This document shows positions 51,084 through 58,643 of a stretch of DNA of 64,000 bases, piece after piece (the stretch's first letter is position 1; every line of letters starts with the position of its first letter). The notes below the pieces were generated by a model. The model made no database searches. It saw only the letters and a program-made list of their open reading frames with translations, and had not been told where the DNA came from. The position numbers and the translations under genes were made by a program. This DNA is from Opitutaceae bacterium (GTDB lineage Bacteria > Verrucomicrobiota > Verrucomicrobiia > Opitutales > Opitutaceae). Location: the NCBI GenBank assembly GCA_030693515.1, contig JAUYAK010000095.1, positions 62,001 through 126,000 of the forward strand, given 5' to 3'.

Positions 51084-51390
51084 ATTGGTCGTAGAAATCA
51101 GGGAAGCAGATTTGCAGGCACCGCGCCTGAAAGATCCACGACGCCGTGCAGGCGCCCGCCACCATCGTGATCTCGATGCCACGCACCCAACGCCATCCCG
51201 TGGCCGATCCGTCGAGCGCCTCGCGAAACATCGGAGCCTCGCTCGCGAGCCGCGACAACTCCGGCAACAGATACACCGCCGTAAGGAGAAACAGCACGCA
51301 GAACGCCGTGCAGACGCCGGGGGATTCGATCGGCATTTTTCGGGCGAAGAATATCACCCAGCGGCGCCAGAAGTTGAGCGCGATGTTCAT
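51070..51390 (-). CDS. Small two-TM membrane protein
   Basis: 106 residues with two hydrophobic helices (GVCTAFCVLFLLTAVYLLPE and ITMVAGACTASWIF). First gene of the coupling-protein operon, overlapping the next start by 14 bases. Perhaps a TraP- or TrbJ-like membrane partner of the coupling protein. No family recognised. Confidence 0.55.
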   Translation of the reverse strand: MNIALNFWRRWVIFFARKMPIESPGVCTAFCVLFLLTAVYLLPELSRLASEAPMFREALDGSATGWRWVRGIEITMVAGACTASWIFQARCLQICFPDFYDQYAGE

Positions 51391-51402
51391 GGTGCTCTGC
51401 CG

Positions 51403-51412
51403 ATAATAGCAA
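51403..51412 (-). promoter_or_regulatory. Class II motif TTGCTATTAT (minus strand)
   Basis: Reads TTGCTATTAT on the minus strand, 12 bases before the ATG at 51390, so a leader of about 5 bases is expected. Likely promoter of the four-gene coupling-protein operon. Confidence 0.6.
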
Positions 51413-51435
51413 GGGGCCGGCTTGAACCGGCCTCC

Positions 51436-51445
51436 TTGCCACTAT
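51436..51445 (+). promoter_or_regulatory. Class II motif variant TTGCCACTAT
   Basis: Two substitutions relative to TTGCTACTAT. Divergent partner of the minus-strand motif at 51403-51412; 19 bases before ATG 51465. Confidence 0.5.
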
Positions 51446-51464
51446 TGGAGGCAACCCAGCACGG

Positions 51465-52067
51465 ATGCCTTCAATTCCCGTAGTCTATCGTTACGCCGTC
51501 CTTTGGCTCCTAGCCTTGGTCTCCAGCACGCTCGGCGGCCTGCAACTGAGCCGGTGGCTCAGTCCGGGCAGCGCACGAATGATCCCCGGCGAGAGACCGC
51601 AGGCCCCCCTCGCCATTCACGTTCCCAAAACTCCGGACCCCGCCGTCACCAAAACCTGGGCTGACCTCTTCGGCGCAGCACGAACGGAAATCTGGCTCTC
51701 GGCCGCGCAGCTCGACGCCGAAAGCGTGCTGCAATCCCTCCGCGCCGCATCCGCCCGAAAAGTGACCGTATATCTGATCCTTTCTCCAGGACAGAACTCA
51801 AAGCCCGATGCCGGCGCCCGTGCCTGGCTCCGTCAGCGCACCGTCATCCGCAATGTGCGCATCGCCCGGCACCGCTTCGATGGCACGGCCTGCGTAGTCG
51901 ATGGGGCCTATGTCGTCGTCACCGCTCAGGCGATTGTCCCGGCTGCCGCGAATGCCCTCGACGGCGGGATCTTCCTCTACTCGGCCAACGCAGAAATGGC
52001 CGCAGCCCTCCGCAGCCGCCTCGCCAGTCAATACGCCGATTCGTCGCCAGACATCCCCTCACGATGA
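51465..52067 (+). CDS. Phospholipase-D-like protein with degenerate HKD motif
   Basis: 200 residues. An N-terminal membrane or signal helix (YAVLWLLALVSSTLGGL) precedes a PLD-nuclease-like core. It includes AARTEIWLSAAQLDAESVLQ, KVTVYLILSPGQ and FDGTACVVDGAYVVVTAQAI. The last segment aligns with the HxKxxxxD strand of PLD enzymes, but the histidine and lysine are missing, so catalysis is unlikely. Intact relatives (pKM101 Nuc type) occur in conjugative regions. Overlaps the next gene by four bases. Confidence 0.6.
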   Translation: MPSIPVVYRYAVLWLLALVSSTLGGLQLSRWLSPGSARMIPGERPQAPLAIHVPKTPDPAVTKTWADLFGAARTEIWLSAAQLDAESVLQSLRAASARKVTVYLILSPGQNSKPDAGARAWLRQRTVIRNVRIARHRFDGTACVVDGAYVVVTAQAIVPAAANALDGGIFLYSANAEMAAALRSRLASQYADSSPDIPSR

Positions 52068-52978
52068 ACGACCATCCTCCCGTTATTTCCCTACCACGGA
52101 CGATGTGGAGCCACCCGGGCGAAGCCCCGGAATGGCGGCGGACTTACGACACGTGGGCCGTCAACGAAATCAAACGCGTCATTGCTCAAGGTCGCAAAGA
52201 GCCGCTCCAGTCCGATGTGCTCGGACTCATTCCCTACCGGCCGGAGTTGCTGCTGCGAATCGGACCGGCCGCCCTGACACTGCCCGACCTGCGCGACGTC
52301 ATCATCGCGCACCCCGCCTGCGCCCTGGCCCTGCTGATGGGATTCTACGATGCGACCGCCGAACGATTGGAGAAATTTCTTTGCGGCTCCGGCGAGGCCG
52401 TTTTCCAACTGATGCGCTGGGCCGCCGAAACGGGATACGCTCTACGCCAACCGGAAAGCTTTTACCGCCAAACTCTCACCACGGACTGCTACTGGGGATT
52501 TCTCCATGCGAAGCAGACCCGCAACGAAAGCCTGCTCGCCGAGCTTCTCACCTGGTGTGCCGACGAGCGGCAGCACTACGCCGCCGCCGCCGCCTATTTT
52601 CTGCTCCGGCATCCGGCGGAGCCCATCGCCCCCTACCGCGAGCTGCTCGCGGCCAATCCGTTCTATGCCTACCTCGCACTGCCCCGATTGTCACTACGCG
52701 GTTTTTCAGTCCGAGCCGAGGAAATCGGTTCCGCGCCGAAATGGGCGTGCCACTTCGCTCTCAGCGCCTTCACCGGCCAACGCGAAGATTTTATCCCTCT
52801 CACCGAAACTCATCCCGCGTGGTTGCTTGAGCTCGCGGCGGGCCTGGGCTGGCTCACCCAGCCGACGAAATTGCCCGGCCTCAGCCAAATCATCGCAAGC
52901 CGCGCCGCCGGACACGCCCTGCAACGTCCAGCCATGCGCTTCTTGGTCGACGTGAAACAAACCGGCCGGCCGCCGTGA
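52064..52978 (+). CDS. Hypothetical transfer-region protein
   Basis: 304 residues, no family recognised. Helical repeats dominate (LLLRIGPAALTLPDLRDVII, ALALLMGFYDATAERLEKFL, HYAAAAAYFLLRHP), giving an armadillo or HEAT-like impression. No membrane helix. Overlaps the PLD-like gene by four bases. Confidence 0.6.
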   Translation: MNDHPPVISLPRTMWSHPGEAPEWRRTYDTWAVNEIKRVIAQGRKEPLQSDVLGLIPYRPELLLRIGPAALTLPDLRDVIIAHPACALALLMGFYDATAERLEKFLCGSGEAVFQLMRWAAETGYALRQPESFYRQTLTTDCYWGFLHAKQTRNESLLAELLTWCADERQHYAAAAAYFLLRHPAEPIAPYRELLAANPFYAYLALPRLSLRGFSVRAEEIGSAPKWACHFALSAFTGQREDFIPLTETHPAWLLELAAGLGWLTQPTKLPGLSQIIASRAAGHALQRPAMRFLVDVKQTGRPP

Positions 52979-52981
52979 GGC

Positions 52982-52991
52982 TTGCTATTGT
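52982..52991 (+). promoter_or_regulatory. Class II motif TTGCTATTGT
   Basis: Followed by exactly 6 bases and the GTG at 52998, supporting that GTG as a leaderless start. Confidence 0.65.
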
Positions 52992-52997
52992 GGAACT

Positions 52998-53483
52998 GTG
53001 CCGCGCCCCCATTTTTGGAATCTCAGCCTGCTGGTCGCCACGCTCGTCTCCCGTCCCGCCAGCCACTGCCTCGCCGCAGAGCAATCACCGACGCGTTCCG
53101 GCAACGCTTCCGCGATCTTTAACGCCTACCTTGCCCGCGCTGCGCTCACTACTCCGCAGTATCGCGCCGACATTGCTCTGGTGCGTCCAAACGAATTGGT
53201 CCCCATCGACCGCATCGCCGCCCACAGCCCCCTCATCGGTCGCTTTTCCTATCGGCCAAAAATCTACCGGGAACTCGCGCCCGAGGAACGCGTCGCCCTG
53301 CTACGTGAGCCCGAGCTGCGCGCATTCCTCTTAACCCTCGGAGCGACGGCTGATTCACCGACTGAGAAAACACCTGTCGTCGGCAACCACGCGGACTTCA
53401 GCGGCATCATTGTATTTTCGGTCTCGCCCGAGGCGATGCTCAGTCGAACCCGGCTGTTCATCGTCTTGCCTTCGCCACCATGA
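52998..53483 (+). CDS. Secreted hypothetical protein
   Basis: 161 residues from GTG 52998. A probable signal peptide (NLSLLVATLVS, cleavage near CLAAE) precedes a small domain (AIFNAYLARAALTTPQYR, RFSYRPKIYRELAPEER). Probably periplasmic and related to transfer by position. Four-base overlap with the next gene. Confidence 0.6.
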   Translation: MPRPHFWNLSLLVATLVSRPASHCLAAEQSPTRSGNASAIFNAYLARAALTTPQYRADIALVRPNELVPIDRIAAHSPLIGRFSYRPKIYRELAPEERVALLREPELRAFLLTLGATADSPTEKTPVVGNHADFSGIIVFSVSPEAMLSRTRLFIVLPSPP

Positions 53484-53788
53484 ACGCGGCCACGGAGATC
53501 GATCCGCAGAAACTCGCAGAAGTCCTCACGACTGTGCAGAGCCAGATCGCCACCGCGCTATGGCTCTCGGCGGGCATGCTCTTCGCGTTTGCCGCCATCG
53601 TCTGCGGGGCCTTGCGCTGGCGTCGCGCGGCCCTGGGCTTCGGCTGCTGTTACGCGCTCACGCTGTGCTTCGTTCACAACGGGCACGCCGCCCTGCTCGG
53701 TCCGACCGGCTGCGTGATCGCCCTCGCCGGATTGCTCTGGCCCGACAGTCGTTCCCGCGAACGCGGAAAGTCGGACGGCCGGCACTGA
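53480..53788 (+). CDS. Small membrane protein
   Basis: 102 residues with hydrophobic helices (ALWLSAGMLFAFAAIVCGAL; LGFGCCYALTLCF; LLGPTGCVIALAGLL). ATG overlaps the upstream stop. Most of the gene lies opposite the tail of the minus-strand STN-like gene. No family recognised. Confidence 0.55.
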   Translation: MNAATEIDPQKLAEVLTTVQSQIATALWLSAGMLFAFAAIVCGALRWRRAALGFGCCYALTLCFVHNGHAALLGPTGCVIALAGLLWPDSRSRERGKSDGRH

Positions 53789-54160
53789 CACCGCAGTGAT
53801 CGAGCCAATGGTCCGCACCGATCGTTTTGTCGTCACGCTCAAGTCGCTTCGATCCACCAGAGAGATCAAAATCCCATCCACATCGCGGCCGGAAAACGCT
53901 CCCGTTACGCTCCGCGTGTCCGATCCCTCGTAGGCGATCACGACCTGAAATGCCCGTCCGATTGCAGCGATGACTTCCGGCATCGCCGCGCCCTCGCAGT
54001 TCAAGCTGTAGCCATCGCCTTCTCGCACCAGGCGGCCTCGCGGTAACTCGACCACGACCCGTCCGGGGAGCCGTAGTTCATTCGCCGCCTGCAACAACTC
54101 CGCCGAGTTTCCACCCTGCACCGTGAATACCAAGAGCACGCCGAAAATTAGTTTCTTCAT
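53558..54160 (-). CDS. Secreted STN-domain-like protein
   Basis: 200 residues. A signal peptide (MKKLIFGVLLVFTVQGGNSA) is followed by a domain like the secretin/TonB short N-terminal (STN) domain (YSLNCEGAAMPEVIAAIGRA, FQVVIAYEGSDTRSVTGAF, VDGILISLVDRSDLSVTTKR). It could contact a secretin-like ring. Residues after about 135 are low complexity and lie antisense to the small membrane gene, so the true 3' end may be decayed or extended. A class II motif sits 9 bases before the ATG. Confidence 0.6.
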   Translation of the reverse strand: MKKLIFGVLLVFTVQGGNSAELLQAANELRLPGRVVVELPRGRLVREGDGYSLNCEGAAMPEVIAAIGRAFQVVIAYEGSDTRSVTGAFSGRDVDGILISLVDRSDLSVTTKRSVRTIGSITAVSVPAVRLSAFAGTTVGPEQSGEGDHAAGRTEQGGVPVVNEAQRERVTAAEAQGRATPAQGPADDGGKREEHARREP

Positions 54161-54169
54161 CTGCGGGCG

Positions 54170-54179
54170 ATTGTAGCAA
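54170..54179 (-). promoter_or_regulatory. Class II motif TTGCTACAAT (minus strand)
   Basis: Nine bases before the STN-like gene start. It forms a perfect inverted pair with 54196-54205, 16 bases apart. Confidence 0.7.
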
Positions 54180-54195
54180 CCAGGCTCGCGCCCCC

Positions 54196-54205
54196 TTGCT
54201 ACAAT
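54196..54205 (+). promoter_or_regulatory. Class II motif TTGCTACAAT
   Basis: Followed by 8 bases and ATG 54214 of the TOPRIM gene. Confidence 0.72.
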
Positions 54206-54213
54206 CGGAACGC

Positions 54214-55719
54214 ATGTCGTCGTCGCCTCGTCGTCCCGCCGCCGCGGAAGAGGCCCTCCTGCGCCAAAAAGCGATCACCGCGGAATTGAATCAGATTCCG
54301 CTGCGCGACGTCATGGAGTCGCACTTCGGATTTCAGGGCAGGAAAGGCGGGCGAAACATGGTGAAATATGAAGTCTCTCCCGGCTTCTATCTCAACTGCT
54401 CCACCGCGGAAAACTGGTTCGCCAGTTTCAACGGCGCGCCCATCCCCGGCCTCGGCGGCCCCGGCCGCAACGCGTCCGGCGGCAGCGGTGCCATCAACGC
54501 GGTCATCGCCGTGCGTTCGATTCTCGGCGGTGGCTGCGATTTCAAGGACGCGCGCCGGGAACTTCAGCAGGCGTTCGCCACCCACTCGCTCGACGCCCAC
54601 TACGCCCCTACCGGCTACGCCGCCCCTACGCCGCGGCCCAAGCCACCAGCGGAGGAAATCGAACAGCCGAAGGAATTGCCCGCCCGATTCAACACCATCG
54701 ACGACTACCGACGCACCACGGCGAGCCGCGGCACGCAACCCGTGCTCAAACTGCCCGACGACCTCGATCATCACGTTCGCACCTACCTCACTGAAATCCG
54801 AAAAATCCCCGAATCTGTAGTCGGAGATCTTATGCGCCGCAACGCCGCCTTCCCCAGCGTGCGCGAACGCCGCCTCACCTCGCGACGCACCGGAGCACCT
54901 TACCTGTTGGCTGAGCCGGTCGTGGTGTTTCCGCTCGCCTCGTGGCGCAGCAACCTCGTCGTCGGCTACGATTACAAGACTCTCCCGCTGGACCCGGACT
55001 ATGCGTCGTTCGCTGCGACCGAAGGTCGGAAAAAATTCGGCGGATTCTTAATGGGAAACTGGGATGCATCCACGCGCGAGGCCATCCTTACCGAAGGTGC
55101 CCTCGACGCCGTTAGTAAATGGGTGCTCGACCGGCCACCCGCCGGCACCTGCATCTGGGGCATGTCAGGGGCTCGGACGAGCGAAAGCCTCCTCCTCGAA
55201 TGCCAGCGCAAAGGCATCGACGTGCGTGCAGCGTTCGACAACGACCGCGCCGGTCGCCTCGCCGCCGCCGCCACGAAAAAGATGGCCGACGAGTTGGGCG
55301 TCCCCTGCTTCTGCGAATTCGTGACGCCATCGGAAATTGATTTCTCGCTCTCGCGCGATGCAGCGGGCGCGACCCGGATGACAGCCTTAGCCGACCTCTG
55401 CGCGGAGCGAAACATCGCGTGGCGTCCCGAACCGGACGATTCCGCCGCCGGGTATCGCGGCATAGTCGTGAACGACGACGCAGTATGGGATCTGTTCACG
55501 CGCTACCAGAACGACGATCAACTTGAACGCATGACCGCCGAGATGCGGGGCGAACCCGCGCCTTTCGCTGGTGCCCGCGTCCACTACGATGTGCGCAACA
55601 AAGATTGGAACGACCAACTCAAGGGCGAGTTCACGCCCAAATTAGAAACGACCGCCGATCCCGCAGCGATAGCGGAGTCGCCGCACGCACATTTTTCCGA
55701 AATGGAGGCCAGCCCATGA
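54214..55719 (+). CDS. TOPRIM-domain (DUF3991-like) primase-related protein
   Basis: 501 residues from ATG 54214. An N-terminal DNA-binding-like region (IPLRDVMESHFGFQGRKGG, then FYLNCSTAENWFASFNG) resembles the DUF3991/primase zinc-domain replacement on plasmids. The TOPRIM core follows with EGALDAVSKW and AAFDNDRAGRLAA (acidic DxD) near residues 290-350. Likely acts in priming or processing DNA during transfer or replication of the element. Start set by the class II motif. Stop overlaps the next ATG. Confidence 0.8.
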   Translation: MSSSPRRPAAAEEALLRQKAITAELNQIPLRDVMESHFGFQGRKGGRNMVKYEVSPGFYLNCSTAENWFASFNGAPIPGLGGPGRNASGGSGAINAVIAVRSILGGGCDFKDARRELQQAFATHSLDAHYAPTGYAAPTPRPKPPAEEIEQPKELPARFNTIDDYRRTTASRGTQPVLKLPDDLDHHVRTYLTEIRKIPESVVGDLMRRNAAFPSVRERRLTSRRTGAPYLLAEPVVVFPLASWRSNLVVGYDYKTLPLDPDYASFAATEGRKKFGGFLMGNWDASTREAILTEGALDAVSKWVLDRPPAGTCIWGMSGARTSESLLLECQRKGIDVRAAFDNDRAGRLAAAATKKMADELGVPCFCEFVTPSEIDFSLSRDAAGATRMTALADLCAERNIAWRPEPDDSAAGYRGIVVNDDAVWDLFTRYQNDDQLERMTAEMRGEPAPFAGARVHYDVRNKDWNDQLKGEFTPKLETTADPAAIAESPHAHFSEMEASP

Positions 55720-56165
55720 TGCGTTTTCAGAATTCCGCCCGCGATGGCGAATTTATGGCCGGGCTGCGCGATGCCGGCATCCTTACGCCAGATCTCATCG
55801 ATAGAATTGATGCTGCGATGGGCCGGCCTGATTCCGGTGCCCTCACCGATTTCCTCCTCGCCGGCGCCGAGATCATACCGGAACTCGCCTGGCTTACATG
55901 GCTCATTCGGCGGCATGGCTGTCATCGCGTGGGACCGGTCGCACTTCAACCGGACACGCTGGCCGCGATCGCAAATCGCGACGCCCTCGGCGACAACCTG
56001 CCCTACCGTTTCACGGCGGATGATTCGCTCCTCATCGCCGTGGTGCGCCCCGACCGTTGGGCGGAGGAGGCACAACTCCTAACACCGCGCCGCTGCATTA
56101 AAGTCGCCGCCACGCTGCGCGAAGCGCGCGCCCTGCGCACCGCGTGGCGCCACCCCGTTTTTTAA
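55716..56165 (+). CDS. MshEN/GspE-N-terminal-like protein
   Basis: 149 residues from ATG 55716. The pattern (DAGILTPDLIDRIDAAM, GALTDFLLAGAEIIPELAWL, LGDNLPYRFTADDSLLIAVV) resembles the N-terminal domain of GspE/PilB ATPases. There it binds cyclic-di-GMP or partner proteins. The element ATPase at 35647 appears short at its N-terminus, so this could be a detached domain working with it. This is a structural guess from the motif rhythm. Confidence 0.45.
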   Translation: MMRFQNSARDGEFMAGLRDAGILTPDLIDRIDAAMGRPDSGALTDFLLAGAEIIPELAWLTWLIRRHGCHRVGPVALQPDTLAAIANRDALGDNLPYRFTADDSLLIAVVRPDRWAEEAQLLTPRRCIKVAATLREARALRTAWRHPVF

Positions 56166-56167
56166 TC

Positions 56168-56410
56168 ATGGCCAAACTCACTCACATTCGCGGCTGCGGC
56201 CCGATGGTCTGCTCCGACTATCGCGAAGTCAGCGCGGCCATTGATCGCGCCCACACCGGACCCCGCCACGAACCGATGCGGTGGAGCAGCGTCGCCGCCC
56301 AGCTCGAAGCCGGAGTCGCCCGAGAAGCCAACCCTCTCGCCGATCCTCTCACGCTCAAGATAGACGGCTTCGGCCCTGCCGACAACGTCCAGCAGTTGCC
56401 TGAACGATGA
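56168..56410 (+). CDS. Hypothetical small protein
   Basis: 80 residues from ATG 56168, two bases after the preceding stop. Short mixed sequence (LTHIRGCGPMVCSDYREVSA, RWSSVAAQLEAGVAREAN). No known motif. Last gene of this transfer operon before the defence cargo. Confidence 0.5.
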   Translation: MAKLTHIRGCGPMVCSDYREVSAAIDRAHTGPRHEPMRWSSVAAQLEAGVAREANPLADPLTLKIDGFGPADNVQQLPER

Positions 56411-56491
56411 TTTCAACCACTGTTCGATTGGTTGCTTAAGTAGCGAAATGGAATGGGCTGCCCACCCGACCGCCGCCGCAGCATGGGACGG

Positions 56492-57157
56492 TCAAGGGTT
56501 CAACGGCACGCCAGAGAATCCGAGACCCGCCGCGCGCAACTGTTCGATTAGCAGGTAAACCCTCGTGCCGGCCGACTCGGGCCAGAAGCCCGTTTCCGCG
56601 TCTACTACCGCCGGCTCCAGAGCGCGGGCGCGCTGGACGGCATTCGCGACTTGCTCCGGGGGATAGTGGTGGGGCTTCAACTGTGTTTTGTTGAACTCAC
56701 CGCAGGCCGCGCGAATCGCGTGCGTCACCGCGTCGCCGTTCGCAAAGGCGTGGCCAGCGGCGACGGCTTCATGATGGAGCAGAAGCCAGAGGTCGAAGCA
56801 CGGGTTGCTCATCGCGACTCGGTATCCGCGTTCCTTGGCTTGGTTGAGCGAGGCGATCAAGCCGGGCTTGTGATTGCCGGTGATCCAATGGTCGGTGTCC
56901 AACAACGCCCAAAGCTGGTCGTCTTCTCCGATCTGGTAGTAGTTGGCGTAGGCCACCAAACGCTCGACGACGTGCGCGGGACTGGACAAACCATCCTGCG
57001 TTTCGAGCACTTTCACATGAACGCGGGGATGGGGGAAAAAAGAAAAATACTGTTTGGGTGCACAGGTATCCTCGGTCGCGACGACGAACAGCCGGGCGTC
57101 GCGGAGCACGGGGACGTCGCGCGGCAGGGGGCGACTCTTGCGAGACGTCAGGGACAT
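56492..57157 (-). CDS. rloB: RloB-like protein (AbiLii-like)
   Basis: 221 residues. The RloB signature is present: LFVVATEDTCAPKQYFSFF at the start, LWALLDTDHW in the middle, then AMSNPCFDLWLLLH and GEFNKTQLKPHHYPP. RloB proteins have a TOPRIM-like nuclease fold and pair with an AAA ATPase in phage-defence loci such as AbiL. It overlaps the ATPase gene by 10 bases, so the two are translated together. Confidence 0.85.
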   Translation of the reverse strand: MSLTSRKSRPLPRDVPVLRDARLFVVATEDTCAPKQYFSFFPHPRVHVKVLETQDGLSSPAHVVERLVAYANYYQIGEDDQLWALLDTDHWITGNHKPGLIASLNQAKERGYRVAMSNPCFDLWLLLHHEAVAAGHAFANGDAVTHAIRAACGEFNKTQLKPHHYPPEQVANAVQRARALEPAVVDAETGFWPESAGTRVYLLIEQLRAAGLGFSGVPLNP

Positions 57158-58533
57158 GCCGGCTCCGCAGGCGGAAGGCTCTCATCGGCGAGGCGATCCA
57201 GATTACCCAGAAAGGGGATGGCGCCGAAACGTCCCTGAAGATACCCTTTATCGATGCGGAGGTCGGTGCGGACTTTGAAGTCGGCCAGCGAATACAAGCT
57301 GGTGATGCCTTGCGGGCTTTTCTCGGTGAACCAGAGTTCGTCGCGACGAATCAATTCGAGATCCATGAGATTGGATTCGTGCGTCGTCACGATCAGTTGG
57401 CCCCGCTTTGTGCCGCAGGAGCGCAGAAAGAACTCGATGAATTTTTTGGCGAGCAACGGATGAAGACTGCGATCGATCTCATCGATGACGTATATTTTCC
57501 GGTTGTCCTGCAGTTGGTATAAAGTCGGCAGCAGGTGGGTGAGACGTTGAGTGCCGTCCGATTCCTCCTGTAGCGGCAACGTGACGGCCTTCCCCTCGTT
57601 ATCGATGTGCTCGGCGCGAATGGTTTGGATGTGATATTTCTCTCCTTCGCCTTTGTGCAGTCCGACTGTGCCCATCCCGGGAAACTGGAAGGAACGCACT
57701 TCGCCAGGCTGCGCGTCACTGAGCAGATCTTTCGCGAAATCCAGCGGCAGGCCGGAGGACTCATTGAGTTCCTGATTTTCCATGCGCAATGCCGCGACCC
57801 CCGTCGAGGCGTCATGCAGGAACCGACTGGCAAAGACGGCGAACGCCGAGTTACTGGCGACCCATTGAGCGAGGGCGCCGAAATTCGCATCGGGCATGAT
57901 GATGGTGATCGAGTTGATCCATTCGAGGACTGATTTAATCAGCGGCCCGTGGTCGTCCGCGTTGAGACCTTCGCGCACCGCCGCGAGAAACAACTGGTTT
58001 CCACGAACTCCGATTTGGGCGAGAGCCGCAGTCTTCGAATGATCGCCGTATTGAACCGTGTCACTCATGGCCGCGCCGGGCTCGATCTTAGTCACGTTCT
58101 CCTTTGTGACGCGCTCGTAAACCAAGGCCTCTTTCGAACCTTGGATGAGAAAGAGCCATTCCTCGGTCACCTCGGCATCCGTCACCTGAAAACCGTAGTC
58201 AAACACCCGCTCGTTGTGGACGAAGCGGATCTGAAAAAGCGAAGGTTCCTGCCGCGCCTTGCGGTCAAAGAGGAACGGTTGCCGTGCGATCGATTTTCCT
58301 GGCTGTGTGCCGACCGTCACCAAGCGCTGAACAAACCGAAGGGCTTTGACCAAGTTGGATTTTCCCGAGCCATTCGCGCCGTAGATAATGGCAGCGCGGA
58401 GAATCCGGTCTTCTGTCCCAGGAACCGGGCACAGATGCTCCACGTGGTCAGGGTAGCGGTTGCTCGCTACCATCGAGAATTCCTGCTCATCCGCAAAGGA
58501 GCGGAAATTTTTGAGCGTAAACGAAAGAAGCAT
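57148..58533 (-). CDS. RloA/AbiLi-like AAA ATPase
   Basis: 461 residues. The ABC/SMC-like N-terminus MLLSFTLKNFRSFADEQEF carries Walker A GANGSGKS at residues 52-59. The C-terminus holds KIYVIDEIDRSLHPLLAKKF (Walker B) and LIVTTHESNLMDL (switch histidine). This is the AAA_15/AAA_21 plan found with RloB. Together they should sense infection and trigger a nuclease. It diverges from the CBASS-like operon across a 110-base AT-rich gap. Confidence 0.87.
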   Translation of the reverse strand: MLLSFTLKNFRSFADEQEFSMVASNRYPDHVEHLCPVPGTEDRILRAAIIYGANGSGKSNLVKALRFVQRLVTVGTQPGKSIARQPFLFDRKARQEPSLFQIRFVHNERVFDYGFQVTDAEVTEEWLFLIQGSKEALVYERVTKENVTKIEPGAAMSDTVQYGDHSKTAALAQIGVRGNQLFLAAVREGLNADDHGPLIKSVLEWINSITIIMPDANFGALAQWVASNSAFAVFASRFLHDASTGVAALRMENQELNESSGLPLDFAKDLLSDAQPGEVRSFQFPGMGTVGLHKGEGEKYHIQTIRAEHIDNEGKAVTLPLQEESDGTQRLTHLLPTLYQLQDNRKIYVIDEIDRSLHPLLAKKFIEFFLRSCGTKRGQLIVTTHESNLMDLELIRRDELWFTEKSPQGITSLYSLADFKVRTDLRIDKGYLQGRFGAIPFLGNLDRLADESLPPAEPACP

Positions 58534-58576
58534 TTAGGTGTGAATTATCCACGTATTCGGCTGATTTTCAAGCCGC

Positions 58577-58591
58577 GTTTTAACTTAAAAC
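58577..58591. promoter_or_regulatory. Perfect palindrome GTTTTAACTTAAAAC
   Basis: Seven-base arms around one central base, in the divergent gap between the RloA-like and S-4TM genes. Candidate operator or overlapping promoter region. Confidence 0.5.
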
Positions 58592-58593
58592 CG

Positions 58594-58616
58594 CACAGAT
58601 ATGTGATAAAATCACA
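58594..58616. promoter_or_regulatory. TGTG/CACA half-site cluster
   Basis: CACAGATATGTG (58594-58605) overlaps the perfect palindrome TGTGATAAAATCACA (58602-58616), giving three alternating half-sites just upstream of the CBASS-like operon. Candidate binding site for a CRP-like or other dimeric regulator. Confidence 0.5.
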
Positions 58617-58643
58617 GAAGTGAATTGCTAATCGCAAAAAACG

